A stretch of DNA of 64,000 nucleotides, taken from assembly GCA_944470555.2 (NCBI GenBank), contig OX104127.1, positions 25,249,661 through 25,313,660 of the forward strand, given 5' to 3'. Position numbers and translations under genes: made by a program. The notes below the pieces were generated by a model. The model saw only the letters and a program-made list of their open reading frames with translations. It was not told the origin of the DNA and searched no databases. Below are positions 1 to 11,093 of this stretch, one piece after another. This DNA is from Heterobilharzia americana. Lineage: Eukaryota > Platyhelminthes > Trematoda > Strigeidida > Schistosomatidae. How positions within the stretch are numbered: position 1 is the first letter of the stretch; each line of letters starts with the position of its first letter.

Positions 1-243
1 ACCCGATTGCTGACCAGACTTCTATTTCACTTCAATCACCAAGGGTCTTGTCCGACTGCCATATGAGTATGTATAGATTTCAAGCAGATTTAGATTTAGA
101 TGAGAAGTCCTGACTGATTAGCCAGTTGTAGAGCACGATCAAGTTATAGTAACGCGTCATGCATTTAAATAGCAATCGGGTCTTGTAGTTTAGTTGGTAA
201 ATCACCCAACCGGAAACTCGATGGTCACCCTCCAGCTCGTCAC

Positions 244-1239
244 CTAACTACATAGAGGTTGACCTAATCGCAGGAGAATTTTCGCTAGACCTAGAATATG
301 CAGATGACATAGTCCTGTTAGATGAAGATGCTGACAAGATGCAGAGTCTTCTAAACACTGAGTGGCAATTTGAGAATGTTTGGGATGCGGTTCTCACCAC
401 CCAAATGCAAACTGCTGCTCCAGGCTTGGTCTTCAACAGTGCCTCGGCTAACGATAGAGAATATAGTGGTTGAGCGTGTTGACCGCTTCACTTACCTAGA
501 TAGTCGGATCAGCCCTAGTGGCTCAGTGTCCCATGAAGTTTCGGCACGAATACAAAAGGCTCGGTTGGCTTTCTCCAATATACACCACCTGTGGCACCGC
601 CATGATATCCGATTGTCTATTAAGAGTTACGTGTACTACACCTTCACAGCAGTCTGGTCTGTTCTACTGTATGGTTGTGAAACATGGCCATTGAAGGTGG
701 AAGACATGAGAAGGTTTTAAGTGTTTGACCACCGTTGCCTTCGAAGTATAGGCCGTATTCTGTGGTGTCACCACGTGAGTAACACAGAAGTCAGGTGTAC
801 AGTTTTAGCGAGAAAAGGTAAATCAGTTGACACGGTTGGGACATGTGTTACGTATGTCTAACCACGGTCTGCTTCGTCACACAATGTTGGCCGAAGTAGG
901 TTCAGGCTGCAAAAAGGTCTGAGGTGGCCAGACTAAAACATGGTACCAATGCATGAAGTCTCTGACTGTTGGTTTGAGCCATGTGGGGTGATGCAGACTA
1001 TGTGGTTGAGGTCCGCGGGACAAGAGGAACCAGTGGTTGGAGACTCTAGGGGATATGGATCAGAACCCATATCAGTGGCGCAGATGTATTTACACATTAT
1101 CCTCATCTTAACGCTACATCGAATCTCACCACTTTCTCATTCCCCGTTTCTCTCTTTTAGTACTTTATATTTCTTTCGACTGAATTTTCTTTACTTCATC
1201 TTCCACTTCACTGACTTTTTACTTGATGTACTGATATGA
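244..1239 (+). pseudogene. RTE-clade endonuclease-RT relic, 3' half
   Basis: Decayed 3' half of an RTE-type non-LTR retrotransposon reverse transcriptase, resembling the SR2-like RTE families of schistosomes. Reading begins near 244; the catalytic motif C reads YADDIVLLDE at about 293-320. It is followed by the thumb region (motifs VDRFTYL, ARIQKARLAFSNI, SVLLYGCETWPLK) up to a TAA at 718. The frame then changes: the block VFDHRCLRSIGRILW lies just past the stop, and the C-terminal GW-rich tail continues in another frame to 1,239. Endonuclease, fingers and palm motifs A and B are absent, so the copy is 5'-truncated as well as broken by at least one stop and frame shifts. The family call rests on the thumb motifs; the clade is secure, the exact family is not. 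Confidence 0.85.
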
Positions 1240-1290
1240 GCTGTGGCAACTCTGACTGTTACGCAGTAATTCCAGGTCCTATATTGATAT

Positions 1291-1312
1291 CGATGATGAT
1301 GATGATGACGAT
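1291..1312. repeat. (GAT)n tail of the RTE relic
   Basis: Short GAT repeat 50 bp past the end of the RTE coding relic. RTE-clade elements end in short simple repeats rather than poly(A), so this probably marks the element's 3' end. A GGTTCGAATCC box-B-like string follows at about 1,320, but no box A is visible upstream. Confidence 0.55.
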
Positions 1313-1950
1313 AGCCGCTGGTTCGAATCCTGTCGAGGCCAAAATTCTCCTTTCACCTTTAATCCCCACCCAGTATCTGGGAAATGATCGCATTCGGTAA
1401 AATTACCGTATAAAGTATTGTAAAAAACTACAACTGCAAGAACCATTGGAATCGTATATCGACTTGTTCTTTTTAGGCTACTGTGAAGTGTAGGAACGGG
1501 AATGGATTCATTTTTGTGTAAAGTTCTACCTTGACTTTTTCTGTTTATCTGTCTCATTGTTGTTATCATAACCCTTTACCTGAGGAAGTCCACTAACCTC
1601 TGATTGGGGTAGACAGGACACTTGCTAATATATAATCAATTATGCCAAATGCTTCTTGAAACTAATAAGTGGCCTGCTTGAACCTTGAGCTACCAAATTT
1701 ATCCATCAAACATTTTTCATCAAATTCTTTCTTTTCAATCTGCCTTAATCATTTCAATATATACTTCGAACGTATCATATACTCTAGCACATTTTTAAAC
1801 TATTTCCAACTCCCCTTTCTCGAGTCAATAACAAAACAGGGAAAACATCTTAAGTTGTATGGAAATGGACTTTTCGGTGCAGAAAGTACATTATATTTCT
1901 ATCCGTCAGGTGCTTAGCTTGAGTTGCAGATTTTTGTACTGTCTGAATGA

Positions 1951-1969
1951 ACCACCACCACCACCACCA
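1951..1969. repeat. (CCA)n microsatellite
   Basis: About six uninterrupted CCA units. No gene is seen around it; 1,313-2,640 otherwise holds only low-complexity AT-rich sequence. Confidence 0.8.
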
Positions 1970-2196
1970 TCGAAATTACACTTGTATTTCTTTCTGTTGA
2001 TTCTTCATTATGGACCAGCCTCCCATCCAGAACTAACTGGCTATTTCACCTTATTGCCTTGAATACTGTTATTATTGACATCATTCCGATGCAATAACCA
2101 TGTCGTCTGAAAGTATTGTTGTGGGAGTGAATTTGTTGAAGAATTACATGCTGGGAATTCCATACTGTCATACATATTGTTTGGAATAAAGAAACC

Positions 2197-2250
2197 AGTA
2201 TTATTATTATTATTATTATTACTTTTACCATTATTATTATCATTATTAGA
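2197..2250. repeat. (TTA)n microsatellite
   Basis: Roughly eight TTA units, a short interruption, then further imperfect ATT units. Confidence 0.85.
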
Positions 2251-2639
2251 CTTCTGAAACAACGCTATCATTGATAGGAAATGAGTTAACTTACTCTATT
2301 AAAATATGACAGATCCCATATGGTGATTCCACCGTTAAGCGTAGAAGTTGCAGTAAAATCTTTTGAAGTAGTTGTCATAAGCACCGTAATCTAAGTGTTA
2401 CAATAGGTTACAAGGGAAAACATAAGTTATATTAACTATCAACTGAAAAAGTTTTTTATTTTAAACGTAACAATCAACAAGTCAAATGGTCTGATTAGTT
2501 CAAACGGCATCATTAAGAGGAAAGGATAACAATTTACTACCGCGAAGACGAAGTATCTGAACCAGTCAGAAGCTAATGACTTACTCTAAGCGCTTTAAAG
2601 TATTTACAGCTAGATGTACCTGCAACTCAGTGGGAACAA

Positions 2640-2850
2640 CATCACTCACTGGGATGCAAATACATCCTGTTGACGAGTACGAAATGGAACGAAACGTGCG
2701 TCTTGGATTCCTCTGCTAATCACCAAGATCAATATAATATCATAAACATCCAGGAATATCAAGGTATTCGAATAGGAGCCCATCTATTAACAACAGGGAT
2801 CGATCGACTCCGCCCTATATAGCGACGGGAAATTACAAGTACCATAATAG
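2640..2850 (+). repeat. SINE-like short repeat, copy 1
   Basis: Shares two blocks with the two repeats downstream: a segment around 2,645-2,705 (CACTGGGATGCAAATACATC onward, then GAAACG) and a segment around 2,808-2,850 (TAGCGACGGGAAATTACAAG). The same blocks recur at 3,548-3,765 on this strand and at 3,305-3,490 on the other. The spacing differs between copies, so they are diverged members of one dispersed family. Confidence 0.5.
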
Positions 2851-3304
2851 TATTACAACCAAAGTGGACATTTCCACAAGTGTAAACATCCTAGCAATGA
2901 ATTCAACTAATGAATATCATTATCGAACATAATAATATTCATAAAAGCATTCAAAAAGCATTATCAACGAGATTTGAAAACAAGTTAAACCTACAGGATC
3001 ACTGGAAATTGTTTGAGTTTGCGCAGTTTCTGTTGCCCATGAAACTGAAAAGCATAATACATATAAAATATTCATTTTTAATGTAACACATTAAAAGTGA
3101 TTGTAAGCAAGATAGAAATAAAGCGGATACAGTTATCAGACAACTAAATCGTACAGTATAAACTATAACTCTTATTTTCTTCCTTTGGATCATTTAACAA
3201 AACAAACCACCCAAGTATGAAATCATGAGATATATTGGTTAGTTAAGTGTGAATTTCATGATTGTATGCAAACCAAACCAGTAGTTTGGTGATTTTGATA
3301 GTTG

Positions 3305-3490
3305 TATTTTCTCGTTGCTATACAAGGTCGAATTGCTTGACGTCTGCTGTTGGCAGATGGGTTCCTATGCTGATGCCTCAATACTGTCTGCCTACTCAAT
3401 ATAATGATGCCTGCTTGGTGGTTGTTAGCAGTGGAACCCAGGATGTATGTTTCGCCTTATTTGGGACTCGTCAGCTGGGTGTACCTACCT
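3305..3490 (-). repeat. SINE-like short repeat, copy 2 (inverted)
   Basis: Reverse-complement relative of copies 1 and 3. The block at 3,312-3,342 pairs with 3,549-3,577 as an imperfect inverted repeat of about 27 bp (GCAATTCGACC and TAGCAACG cores). The block at 3,430-3,490 matches the tail of copy 3 (CAGCTGACGAGTCCCAAAT in the minus sense). Confidence 0.5.
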
Positions 3491-3547
3491 CCTCAGTGAA
3501 TGACGTTGTTCCCTTTAATTATCATTTGTTATTTTTGGTACAGAGGT

Positions 3548-3765
3548 TAAGCAATTCGACCCTGTGTAGCAACGGGAAATTATAAGTATCAAAAACAACA
3601 ACCAATATCCGTTGCACAAATGGTGGCTCAATGGATAATTCTTTGTTTTCTGGAGCGGTGGGTACTGGGTTCGAATCTCAGCGGGAAAGATATCATTCAC
3701 TGAGGTCCAGAAATATCCAGCTGATGGGTCCCAAATGGGATGAAACGCGTACTTTAGTTTGATAT
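3548..3765 (+). repeat. tRNA-derived SINE-like repeat, copy 3
   Basis: Contains what look like RNA polymerase III promoter boxes in the right order. A box-A-like GTGGCTCAATGG lies at about 3,624-3,634 and a box-B GGTTCGAATCTC at about 3,667-3,679, some 34 bp apart, as in a tRNA-derived SINE. The tail block resembles copies 1 and 2. It is not a tRNA gene, since no cloverleaf can be closed around the boxes. Confidence 0.5.
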
Positions 3766-3779
3766 TGTTGCTTTTTATT

Positions 3780-5590
3780 TGTCCATTGTACCAATGAAAA
3801 TGGTGGTATATTGTCTTTATATACCTTCCACATTATGTGAAAAAACAACAGTAGAATAAACCAGGACATTGTATACTAAACTACATTTTCTTAGTAATAG
3901 TTGAACTCCTTTGAATTCACATCTGAAAGTTTCGTGGAGGACTTTTTAAATTCAGTCAACTGTAAAAATGGTATGTAGTATCTGCCACACAAGTATTAAT
4001 CAAGATTTCACATCCTACTAACAGTATAACGAGAAGAAACCAACAAAAACACGTGAAAGTGATAGTGATAGGAATAAAGAGGTAGAAAAAGAAAAGAAAA
4101 CACAACCTAGAGAATAGAAACATACAGAGAAGATCTCCTTTGCTTACAGCAAAATAACTAATCGAGGCTAACTAATGAGTCATTGCAATTAGTTTTAATT
4201 CACATCAACAGTTTTCAACTAAGGACTTCTGTTGTATCTTTACCGAGATCTTATCAGGTAATAACTCACAGAAACGGATGTATCTTTTCAGGTGAAAACA
4301 ATATTATATTAAGACAGATGAGTCTTGAAGTTATATTCCACAGTTCACGAGGAAAGTATGCCAAAAGCTCTTATATTTTGATTCAGTTTTCATAATAATA
4401 AATAGTCGGCCCTCTCATCAAACAACAATACTCAGTTTGGATACTTTAAGCCAGCCAGTGAATATCTAAACGAGAAGATAATCTTTTGGAAGTCATGAAA
4501 GTAATACCAGTGAAAGTACTTCTAGAAAAAGAGCTTTGGGAAATGGATAAAAAAAGATATATTTGAAAAACTCCCACAGACATCTCTACTCAAGGTGAAA
4601 ATCCGCTTCAACATAACGATGAATTAATGTGTACAGAGCTATTTCAAAAGTAATACAAATGCCACCTACCAATTTCAGTGTAAGATACTGTAAAAAATCT
4701 TGATCGATGCATTAAAATAGAACTTTTAGATTAAAATGCAAGGTTAGGATGCAGTACAATAAATGTTTGTGCTCTAGAACTTAGCAAAGTAAAAATCAGT
4801 TTTAATCAAAGTAACTGTCGTTCACAAAACTCAGGAAATCATATAAGTCCAGTTAATCTTTTTTACGGTAATCACATAATTAATGTCTTGTTCTACAAAC
4901 CTGTTGAATCACTGATGAAAAAACAAGGCTGTTTATCATACATCAACTCATAAACCTGTTAATCTAGCCAGTTGTACACTATTACTCTTAAAGATATTTA
5001 GAGGCAGTTTTTGGGATTACCTGCTTTATCCAACTGTAGATTCGGAAAATCCTGAAGCCCTATCCTGTTACACTTGAATCATGAGTGAATGATACGCAAC
5101 TGATGATAAACAGATAGACAAAATAGAAGTAGAAGCTTGAACACCAATGTACCGGATCACATTACCACACACTTCATAGCAACATCCAAAGAACAAATGG
5201 ATAGACAAACACTGATATTGAAATTATCGGAAGTGTATAAAAGGAGAAAGGTTAGTGAAAATCTTCAAGCTTTAGATGTAACCGATTTCCAGTCATGTCA
5301 ACAAGAGTCTCCAATCATTGATTTCGACCAAGTTGAGGACTCTACTCAAGTGGTCTACACCTTCGCATAGAGCTCAGACCAACGAGCAGAAACTTTATGA
5401 ACCGATGTCACACCTAGCCTTCTTCAAACCCGATCCTACCTCAGCTAACACTTCACGTCGATGTAGACGGTGGATCGGCATGCAGAACAAATTTCCAGGT
5501 CACCTCAATCACTGAAGGTTCACAGCCGCATCAATTGACTTACCTATCTAGACTATTACCCTTCGCTTGACTTCAGCATTGCTCACATGG
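3780..5590. other. No gene recognised
   Basis: AT-rich sequence without recognisable coding similarity. The only notable open frame is 5,137-5,370 (+, 77 codons). It has an ordinary-looking amino-acid mix but no recognisable domain, and a possible splice donor (AAGGTTAGT) near 5,250. It could be an exon or chance. Confidence 0.5.
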
Positions 5591-5595
5591 TGATT

Positions 5596-7086
5596 CTACA
5601 ATACACAAGGAGTGCTACGAAGACACCTATGGTAAAAATCCTGTAACCACCTCATTGCGTCTACTTTCAATGGCCATTTCTCGCAGTCGTACAACAGGAC
5701 AGAAGGAAATGTAGTAGTAGTAGTAGTATACTCGTCCTTTGATAGATAGTCAGATATCTCACCAGTCAGCGGCATAGATGCCAAGCGAGCATTCCGTATC
5801 AGAGCTAAAATTTCATCAGAAACCAGCCCCATCACGCTGATGCAATTCTCTAAGTAAGTGAAGTGATCCACGTATCCAGCCACTTCACTCCCTGTCATTA
5901 AACTGGGGGTACTTGCACCAGAACAGTCCAGGAGCATCATCTGACATTTAACAATGTAAAACACACGTTATACACTCATATTTCCGCTCAACGTATCCAG
6001 AAGACCCTGCATTTTGTCAGCGTTTCCATCTAGCAGGAAAATATCATCTGTACACTCCAAGTCAGTTAGATGACCTCCACGGAGTAGGCAGATTCTTGTG
6101 AAGTCAGACATACCTAATAGTTCATCCATTAGTCCGTCAATAACGAAGTTAAATAGAAACGGTGACAGTGGGCTTCGCTGGCGGATAACACTCGTTGTCG
6201 TTCATTTTGATGACAACTCTCAATAGGCCTTGACACGGTTGTGTGAGTTCGAGTAGAAAGCTTTGACTAGCATCATACACTTGCTCGATACTCCCTTCAG
6301 TCAGACGCTACCATAACACTTTACGGTCGACAAAGTTAAAGGTCGCCTTCATGTCAAGAGATATGGCAAGTGACAGTCGTTGGTAGGTAGGTGTGCCTGT
6401 GTTCCAGAGCCTGTTGGAGGGTTTGCTGCTCTTGAGCTCCAGTTGGGCATCGGATAACCATAGACTCTAAGATCTTGGACAACATACAAGTCAAGGTAAT
6501 TACTCCGTGGTTGTCAAAAAATTTCTCTCTCTTCTTATAGACTGGAATGATCAGAGAAGCACACCAGTCTGGCAGCACTACTTCTGATTCCCCTACACCA
6601 CCTAGCACCGGTCACTCTAATCAGCAATTTCCGACTTCCATCCTTGAACACTTTAGGCGGCGAACTACCAGATCCTAGGTCTGTGCATCGTTTCACGTTA
6701 GAGACAGTATTCTCAACTTAAAGAACAACTGGAGGACAGACATCTACGTGACATTCAGGTTCAGGCTGGATGGTAGGCAACTGAAGCATTCATGTGGGCC
6801 AGTTGAACTGAGCTTCAGAGTTTCCTGCCCAACGTTCTAGCCACCTGTCCTGAGACGTTATAGGCATCCCATCCTTTCCGGTGATGGTTTCGCTCACCAT
6901 CGTCTTCTTCCTGCCAGTAACCCAAGTAAGGCTGAGAAGTTGACAAGTGTTACCCAACGCTGATGCCTTCTCTATCTCTCTCGCTCTCACCGACCACCAC
7001 TGCCCGCGACCATTGCGAAGACTCTTGATCAATTTACGTTTGACTTTTTTTGGCTCTTCATCGTGGTCAGAGCCAGTTGGAACCAC
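5596..7086 (-). pseudogene. RTE reverse transcriptase relic
   Basis: In reading order: 7,086-6,790 is the linker between endonuclease and RT (RNGRGQWW, then ASALGNTCQLL). 6,608-6,354 is the fingers region, with PDWCASLIIPVYKK, where a lysine-rich loading motif is expected, and LSKILESMVIR. 5,964-5,596 is the thumb (VDHFTYLENCIS, ALIRNARLAS, SVLLYDCEKWPLKVDAMR). The palm motifs between 6,350 and 6,000 are broken by frame changes. An (AGT)n run at about 5,710-5,730 interrupts the thumb. Not functional. Confidence 0.8.
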
Positions 7087-7283
7087 CCTTTTAGTACCAA
7101 TCAGTTAGTAAAACGTCGCGGAAATTCAATGACATTTGCTAACCTTTGGGTATGTTACCAACTGTTTTTACCGTCGTTTCTACAGCAGACTTAATATCAC
7201 GCCAGATTTTCTTAAAATGAGCATTGATACCATGTTCAGATAAATCCTTACCTATCTCTTATTTAAATACGTACCTGGAGTTT

Positions 7284-8165
7284 TCACGTTCCAATCGAGC
7301 ACAGAAAGGGTTTACTAATGCCCGTTTCCTGCGACCAGTAAGGCTCAGCTATACAAGAGCCCATACTAACGTGTGATCGGAGTCCAAACTGGTACTTCAG
7401 AAAGCGCGGCAATGCTCCACCGATCCTCTCCAACAATGGCCTGCAACAATATGATTTATCTGTGTCCCTTGTTGGTTTGAAGTCGGTGAACGTTATATGA
7501 AACAGTGTCTCCCCCCCATGCCTAGTGCTACCGAGAAACAAGTGATTGTTGGAACAAAATAGCAACGGACGATCACCGTTGTCAATTCGTTGGCATGAGC
7601 TTCCGTAACAACCCGAAGATTCCTTTCTGACTGCTTCAGCTAAGCTCTCCTACTTGAGCGTTAAAGTCACCTGCAATTATGACTACTTTTGAATGCTTTG
7701 CTTTCTGTAGCGAAATTGGCAGCTTCTCATAGAACTTATCCTTTGCATCATTCGAACTACAGTCGGTGAGTGCGTGGGCGGAGATGACGAATGGGCATCG
7801 CCTAGTCTTATGATCCTTCCTAGTCCTCACAGACCAATTCAGTCGAACAGTAAATAGGCCGCTGTTTACTGGTATCCAGTCGAGAAGCGCACTTTCTGCT
7901 CCCCAACTTAATGCTATACCTACCACCAGTGAATCTGCAAGAGCTAGTTATTACGTCTCTGGGTTCTCTTAAGGTGAATTCTGAACATTCACTACTATGG
8001 CCAGGTGAGGTCAATTTATTAACCACACTCAGGTCCTGTATACGTATCTCACAGACAGCATACATTAATGGCTAGAGATTTTAGAGTTTTGGCGGGCGAT
8101 GCTTGCTGTCCGGTTTGGCATACAGTTTGGACGTTGAAAACTCCTACGTGAAATCGATGGCAGGG
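7284..8165 (-). pseudogene. RTE endonuclease (AP-like) relic
   Basis: APE-type endonuclease of the RTE element above. The N-terminal motif GVFNVQTVCQTGQQ (compare the usual WNVRT) lies near 8,150-8,110. The piece at 7,926-7,636 ends in VVIIAGDFNAQVG, the conserved GDFN box containing a catalytic aspartate/asparagine pair. 7,565-7,284 holds the region before the C-terminal H/D motifs. At least two frame shifts separate the pieces. Confidence 0.75.
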
Positions 8166-8219
8166 TCTTAGAAGACTAGGAATGAGGTTTCGATGGCTTT
8201 GATTCTCGGTAATGGTCGC

Positions 8220-8840
8220 AGAGTGACAGGCTGGAGAAGATGTAAGAGGCATGCCAAACACACTCCGATCTCTGCTCAATCCATTCAGAAGACCCTGCAT
8301 TTTTTTAGCATTTTCATCTAGCAGGACAATACTGTCTGCATTATCATTATGCAAACATAGGCACCAAGAAATGCGCCACACAAAATAGTATGATAATACA
8401 GTGAAGACATAAAGCGAAGGGAAGTGGATAAAAAGAAAAACACAATAACAACAGAATGATTAGAAAGGCAGTCCATTAAGATACATTTAAAACAAAACAT
8501 TCACTACCTTTCATAAGTAGAAGAAAGAAGGAAGCTACAGCATGATCACCACCGGTTTCGATTCTGAGGCATATCTGATAACGTCTTAAACCACTGAGTT
8601 GTGTGGTCTCTCGAACCCTATCTAGAGAGTTAAACAGCAACAGTGACAGTAAGCATCACTCGTGGATTCCATTAGTTGTCATCAATTCAGATGACAACTC
8701 TCAATAAGTCCCTACACGGCTACGTGAGTTTGAGTAAAGAGCTTTGATTAGCGTTACATGCCAGCTCGGCACTCACTTCAGTCAGACACCGCCACAAAAC
8801 TTCTCAGTCGACAGTCGAATTCCACGCTCATGTTCAGAAA
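8220..8840 (-). pseudogene. Second RTE fragment, RT palm region
   Basis: The strip at 8,350-8,235 encodes (N)ADSIVLLDENAKKMQGLLNG, the motif-C region of the same RTE family (the first ADD residue pair is damaged to AD-S). 8,640-8,840 parallels 6,150-6,340 of the neighbouring copy (shared strings GACAACTCTCAATA and CTTCAGTCAGAC). About 290 bp of unrelated sequence (8,350-8,640) lies between. The motif-C strip runs in one open frame into the endonuclease start of the downstream copy (8,381-8,049), so the two copies abut head to tail. Confidence 0.65.
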
Positions 8841-9754
8841 CATGATAAATGTTAGCTACAGTTCCACAATTTGACAAAACGTGAGCATCTGATTGATGTA
8901 CTCTCATCAAGGTGTCAACTTTAAGAGTAGCCAATGAGTTATTCATGAAGGTATCTCATCGATCTTCTCAAACATTCCCCATGAAAACTGATTACCTACC
9001 GTTCCTTTTGACAACAAATTGACTGTGTCCATTCTTTCAGTTTAGCCTCCTCAAACTCCAAATACATTATGTATTTCTGATTCCCTTAGCTTTTGTTACT
9101 CACCAATCCTTATTATCACTACACAAAACGTCGGCTGTTGTGAAACCGTTTTTATTCCTCAATATTTACAGAACAGGATGATGTGACGTGGCACAGGTGA
9201 GTCGATAGCACTTACAAGAACGATATAACCGACTAACTGATTGCTGATAACGAATCTAAAATTTCTTGATGCCTCCGTTTTCTTGATACGTTTGGATCAA
9301 GCAAGAAGGATTAAATTTGTAGCATAAAAGGGTAACTTTACTTCCCGCATGTTCATCGGTTGCACATAGTCTTAAATCATAATATTCATTAAAACAAGAC
9401 TATATAATCACCCACCTAAAACTATTTTATGACAACACATGAGGTTTGTAAAATTGGGGAGTACAACTCAATGAAAAGACCAAAAGTCATAAGTTTCATA
9501 TCAAAAACATCCCTAACTTATAAGCTACGCGACAGAAAGTTCGAAAATAGTACAGAAGAGGTAAGAAATATAACAGAAAGAGGAACTAACACTAGTAAAT
9601 GCATTGCGTAACGCGTAAAGAAATGATATCTATAAAGCTGAGAACAACCAAGTAGGCTGAAACCAGTACATCACTAAAATAAAGAATTGTGTAAGTATAA
9701 TGAACCAGGATCAAATTACAGTCACCACGGATATGAGACACTGATCACACTCTT
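8841..9754. other. No gene recognised
   Basis: AT-rich. Minus-strand stretches near 9,090-9,010 and 8,950-8,850 are open and protein-like over 25-40 codons, but nothing identifies them. Given the neighbours they may be Penelope-like or RTE debris. Confidence 0.4.
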
Positions 9755-10310
9755 TTATATGCACAGGTCTTGTTGGAAGCGTTCTACAGCAATCGCTTCC
9801 GCGAAGCGTAGTAGTCCAAGCATTTTCTGTGCATTTACTATTTTAAAAGCACCACAAGTATCAACTTGATATCCTCCATCCACGAAATGTCTGTTTATTG
9901 CACTGGTTAGAATTTTGCTTTCTTTTAAGCGAAAATTCTTCAGAATATTCTGAAAACTGAGCAGATGCTATCCTCTGAGTTCTTTCAATGGAATTGCTGC
10001 TGCAAGTGTATATAACTTCAGAAATACAGCTAGGAGTGATATGAGCAGGACATTTATCAAGTTCGAATTGATTCAGAGAACATTTCTTTTCTGAATCTCA
10101 CGATAAACCTCTTATGGTATCCATTATCTCTAAGACATTATTCAATGATGTTAAATTTCACCTCGAAATTGTTCTCAGAAAGTAATTTTCTAGCTCTAGT
10201 GTAAAGTGTTTTTACCAGTTGATGCTTATAGCTGACAGGACGGAAGCTGTTGTAGTTAAGGTATTTTTCAGTTCATATATTCTTTGTGGATGGTCTTTTC
10301 AAGCGTATCA
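9755..10310 (-). pseudogene. Penelope-like element relic (post-RT and GIY-YIG region)
   Basis: Minus strand. Around 10,272-10,140 it reads TEKYLNYNSFRPVSYKHQLV, then TLYTRARKLL, and shortly after DNGYHKRFI; this is the conserved segment that follows the RT of Penelope-like elements. 9,949-9,765 reads AINRHFVDGGYQVD, AFKIVNAQKM and LLRFAEAIAVERFQQDL, the region after the GIY-YIG nuclease core in the same elements. The core itself is missing or scrambled between 10,130 and 9,960, and frames change, so the copy is dead. A plausible AG acceptor (9,950) and GT donor (9,764) bracket the last piece, but similarity to the element explains it better than a host exon. Penelope-like elements are known in schistosomes. 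Confidence 0.65.
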
Positions 10311-10930
10311 TCACATTTCTTTTCACATCGATGTCCTAAACACTTTCCGCACAGTACATTTGAAAAGAACTATGAATCTCAACGACACTCAGGCCAATAA
10401 AAACAATGTGGAACTTCAGGAGTGAATGATCCGAAAAACATGTATGCTTACCATAAAAATTAACCTTTAAACTCCTTTAGTATCATATGGAACTAGATAA
10501 TTGATAAAAATACTTCTCAAGAACAGAATTAGAAAATTATCATGCAACTATTTAAATACATACATGCAACGCATTTGCAAGATGAAATGACTTTATGCAG
10601 CTATTAAATTTACGGTTTGTCAGCTGGAAGAAACGTAGACGAAGAGTGGAATGAATCACTGAGAATGTAGGATTGTTCAAATACGAAACCTTGTAAGACC
10701 GATTTATCAAAAGGTGATTACTACATACATGAAGCTACATTACGGTTAGATATTGTGCCAAGAACAGGAGATTCTTTTATGTCGCTGCTAAATATTGGAG
10801 TTTGCAAGCGACTTACAAATCAATTATAACCGGAACTGTGTAAAAACAAAACCGAACAGTGGCCAGGATATCCAAAACTCAAAAAATGCTTACAAGTGAT
10901 AGGTATACCCCTTAAATTTGGAGATGATAC

Positions 10931-11093
10931 CATAGTACAGAATGGAGAATGCCTTATGTGTTCACTCCACGGTTCATCAGTTGGTTCCCAAGAGGCCAAA
11001 CTAACCAAACATTCAAAACAAAGCACCCTATCCGGCGGAGATTTAAACGGGAAATAGAAACCGGCTTCAGCCAGAGCTGAAGGAGTCGCCCAC
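10931..11093 (-). CDS. BIRC6: BIRC6/BRUCE-like gene, exon with BIR zinc-binding half
   Basis: Exon of a very large inhibitor-of-apoptosis and E2/E3 ubiquitin-conjugating protein (BIRC6, also BRUCE or Apollon). It encodes 54 codons of the BIR domain. The zinc ligands are visible as CFEC (Cx2C), then H and C in HIRHSPFC (Hx6C), after a GFYF turn. The string SWEPTDEPWSEH is a hallmark of BIRC6 BIR domains. The acceptor is TTATTTCAG at 11,094-11,102 and the donor GTATCA begins at 10,930. The upstream exon ends in CA and this one begins with G, restoring CAG-TGG (Gln-Trp) across the junction, so the splice model is internally consistent. No later BIRC6 exon is recognised in the remaining 10.9 kb of the window, which is filled with retroelement relics. 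Confidence 0.85.

Larger units (their letters stand above)
5590..8170 (-). mobile_element. RTE-like retrotransposon, nearly full coding span, decayed
   Basis: Minus-strand relic running from an endonuclease N-terminus near 8,150 to the RT thumb near 5,600, so the order EN, linker, RT is kept over about 2.6 kb. It belongs to the same SR2-like RTE family as the relic at 244-1,239: both have the motifs ARLA, SVLLYGCE(T/K)WPLK and (R/H)CLRS. Frame shifts and stops are frequent. A second fragment of the family lies directly upstream (8,220-8,840), giving a head-to-tail pair. Confidence 0.8.

Noticed and set aside
1318..1332. tRNA gene at the GGTTCGAATCC string
   Set aside because: Only a box-B-like motif; no box A or cloverleaf stems could be closed.
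5137..5370. 77-codon plus-strand ORF as a gene
   Set aside because: Protein-like composition but no domain, no clear splice partners, and the surroundings are non-coding; left as an unassigned open frame.
9765..9949. Host exon with good splice signals
   Set aside because: The residues match the segment after the GIY-YIG core of Penelope-like elements, and the next upstream piece matches the same element type.
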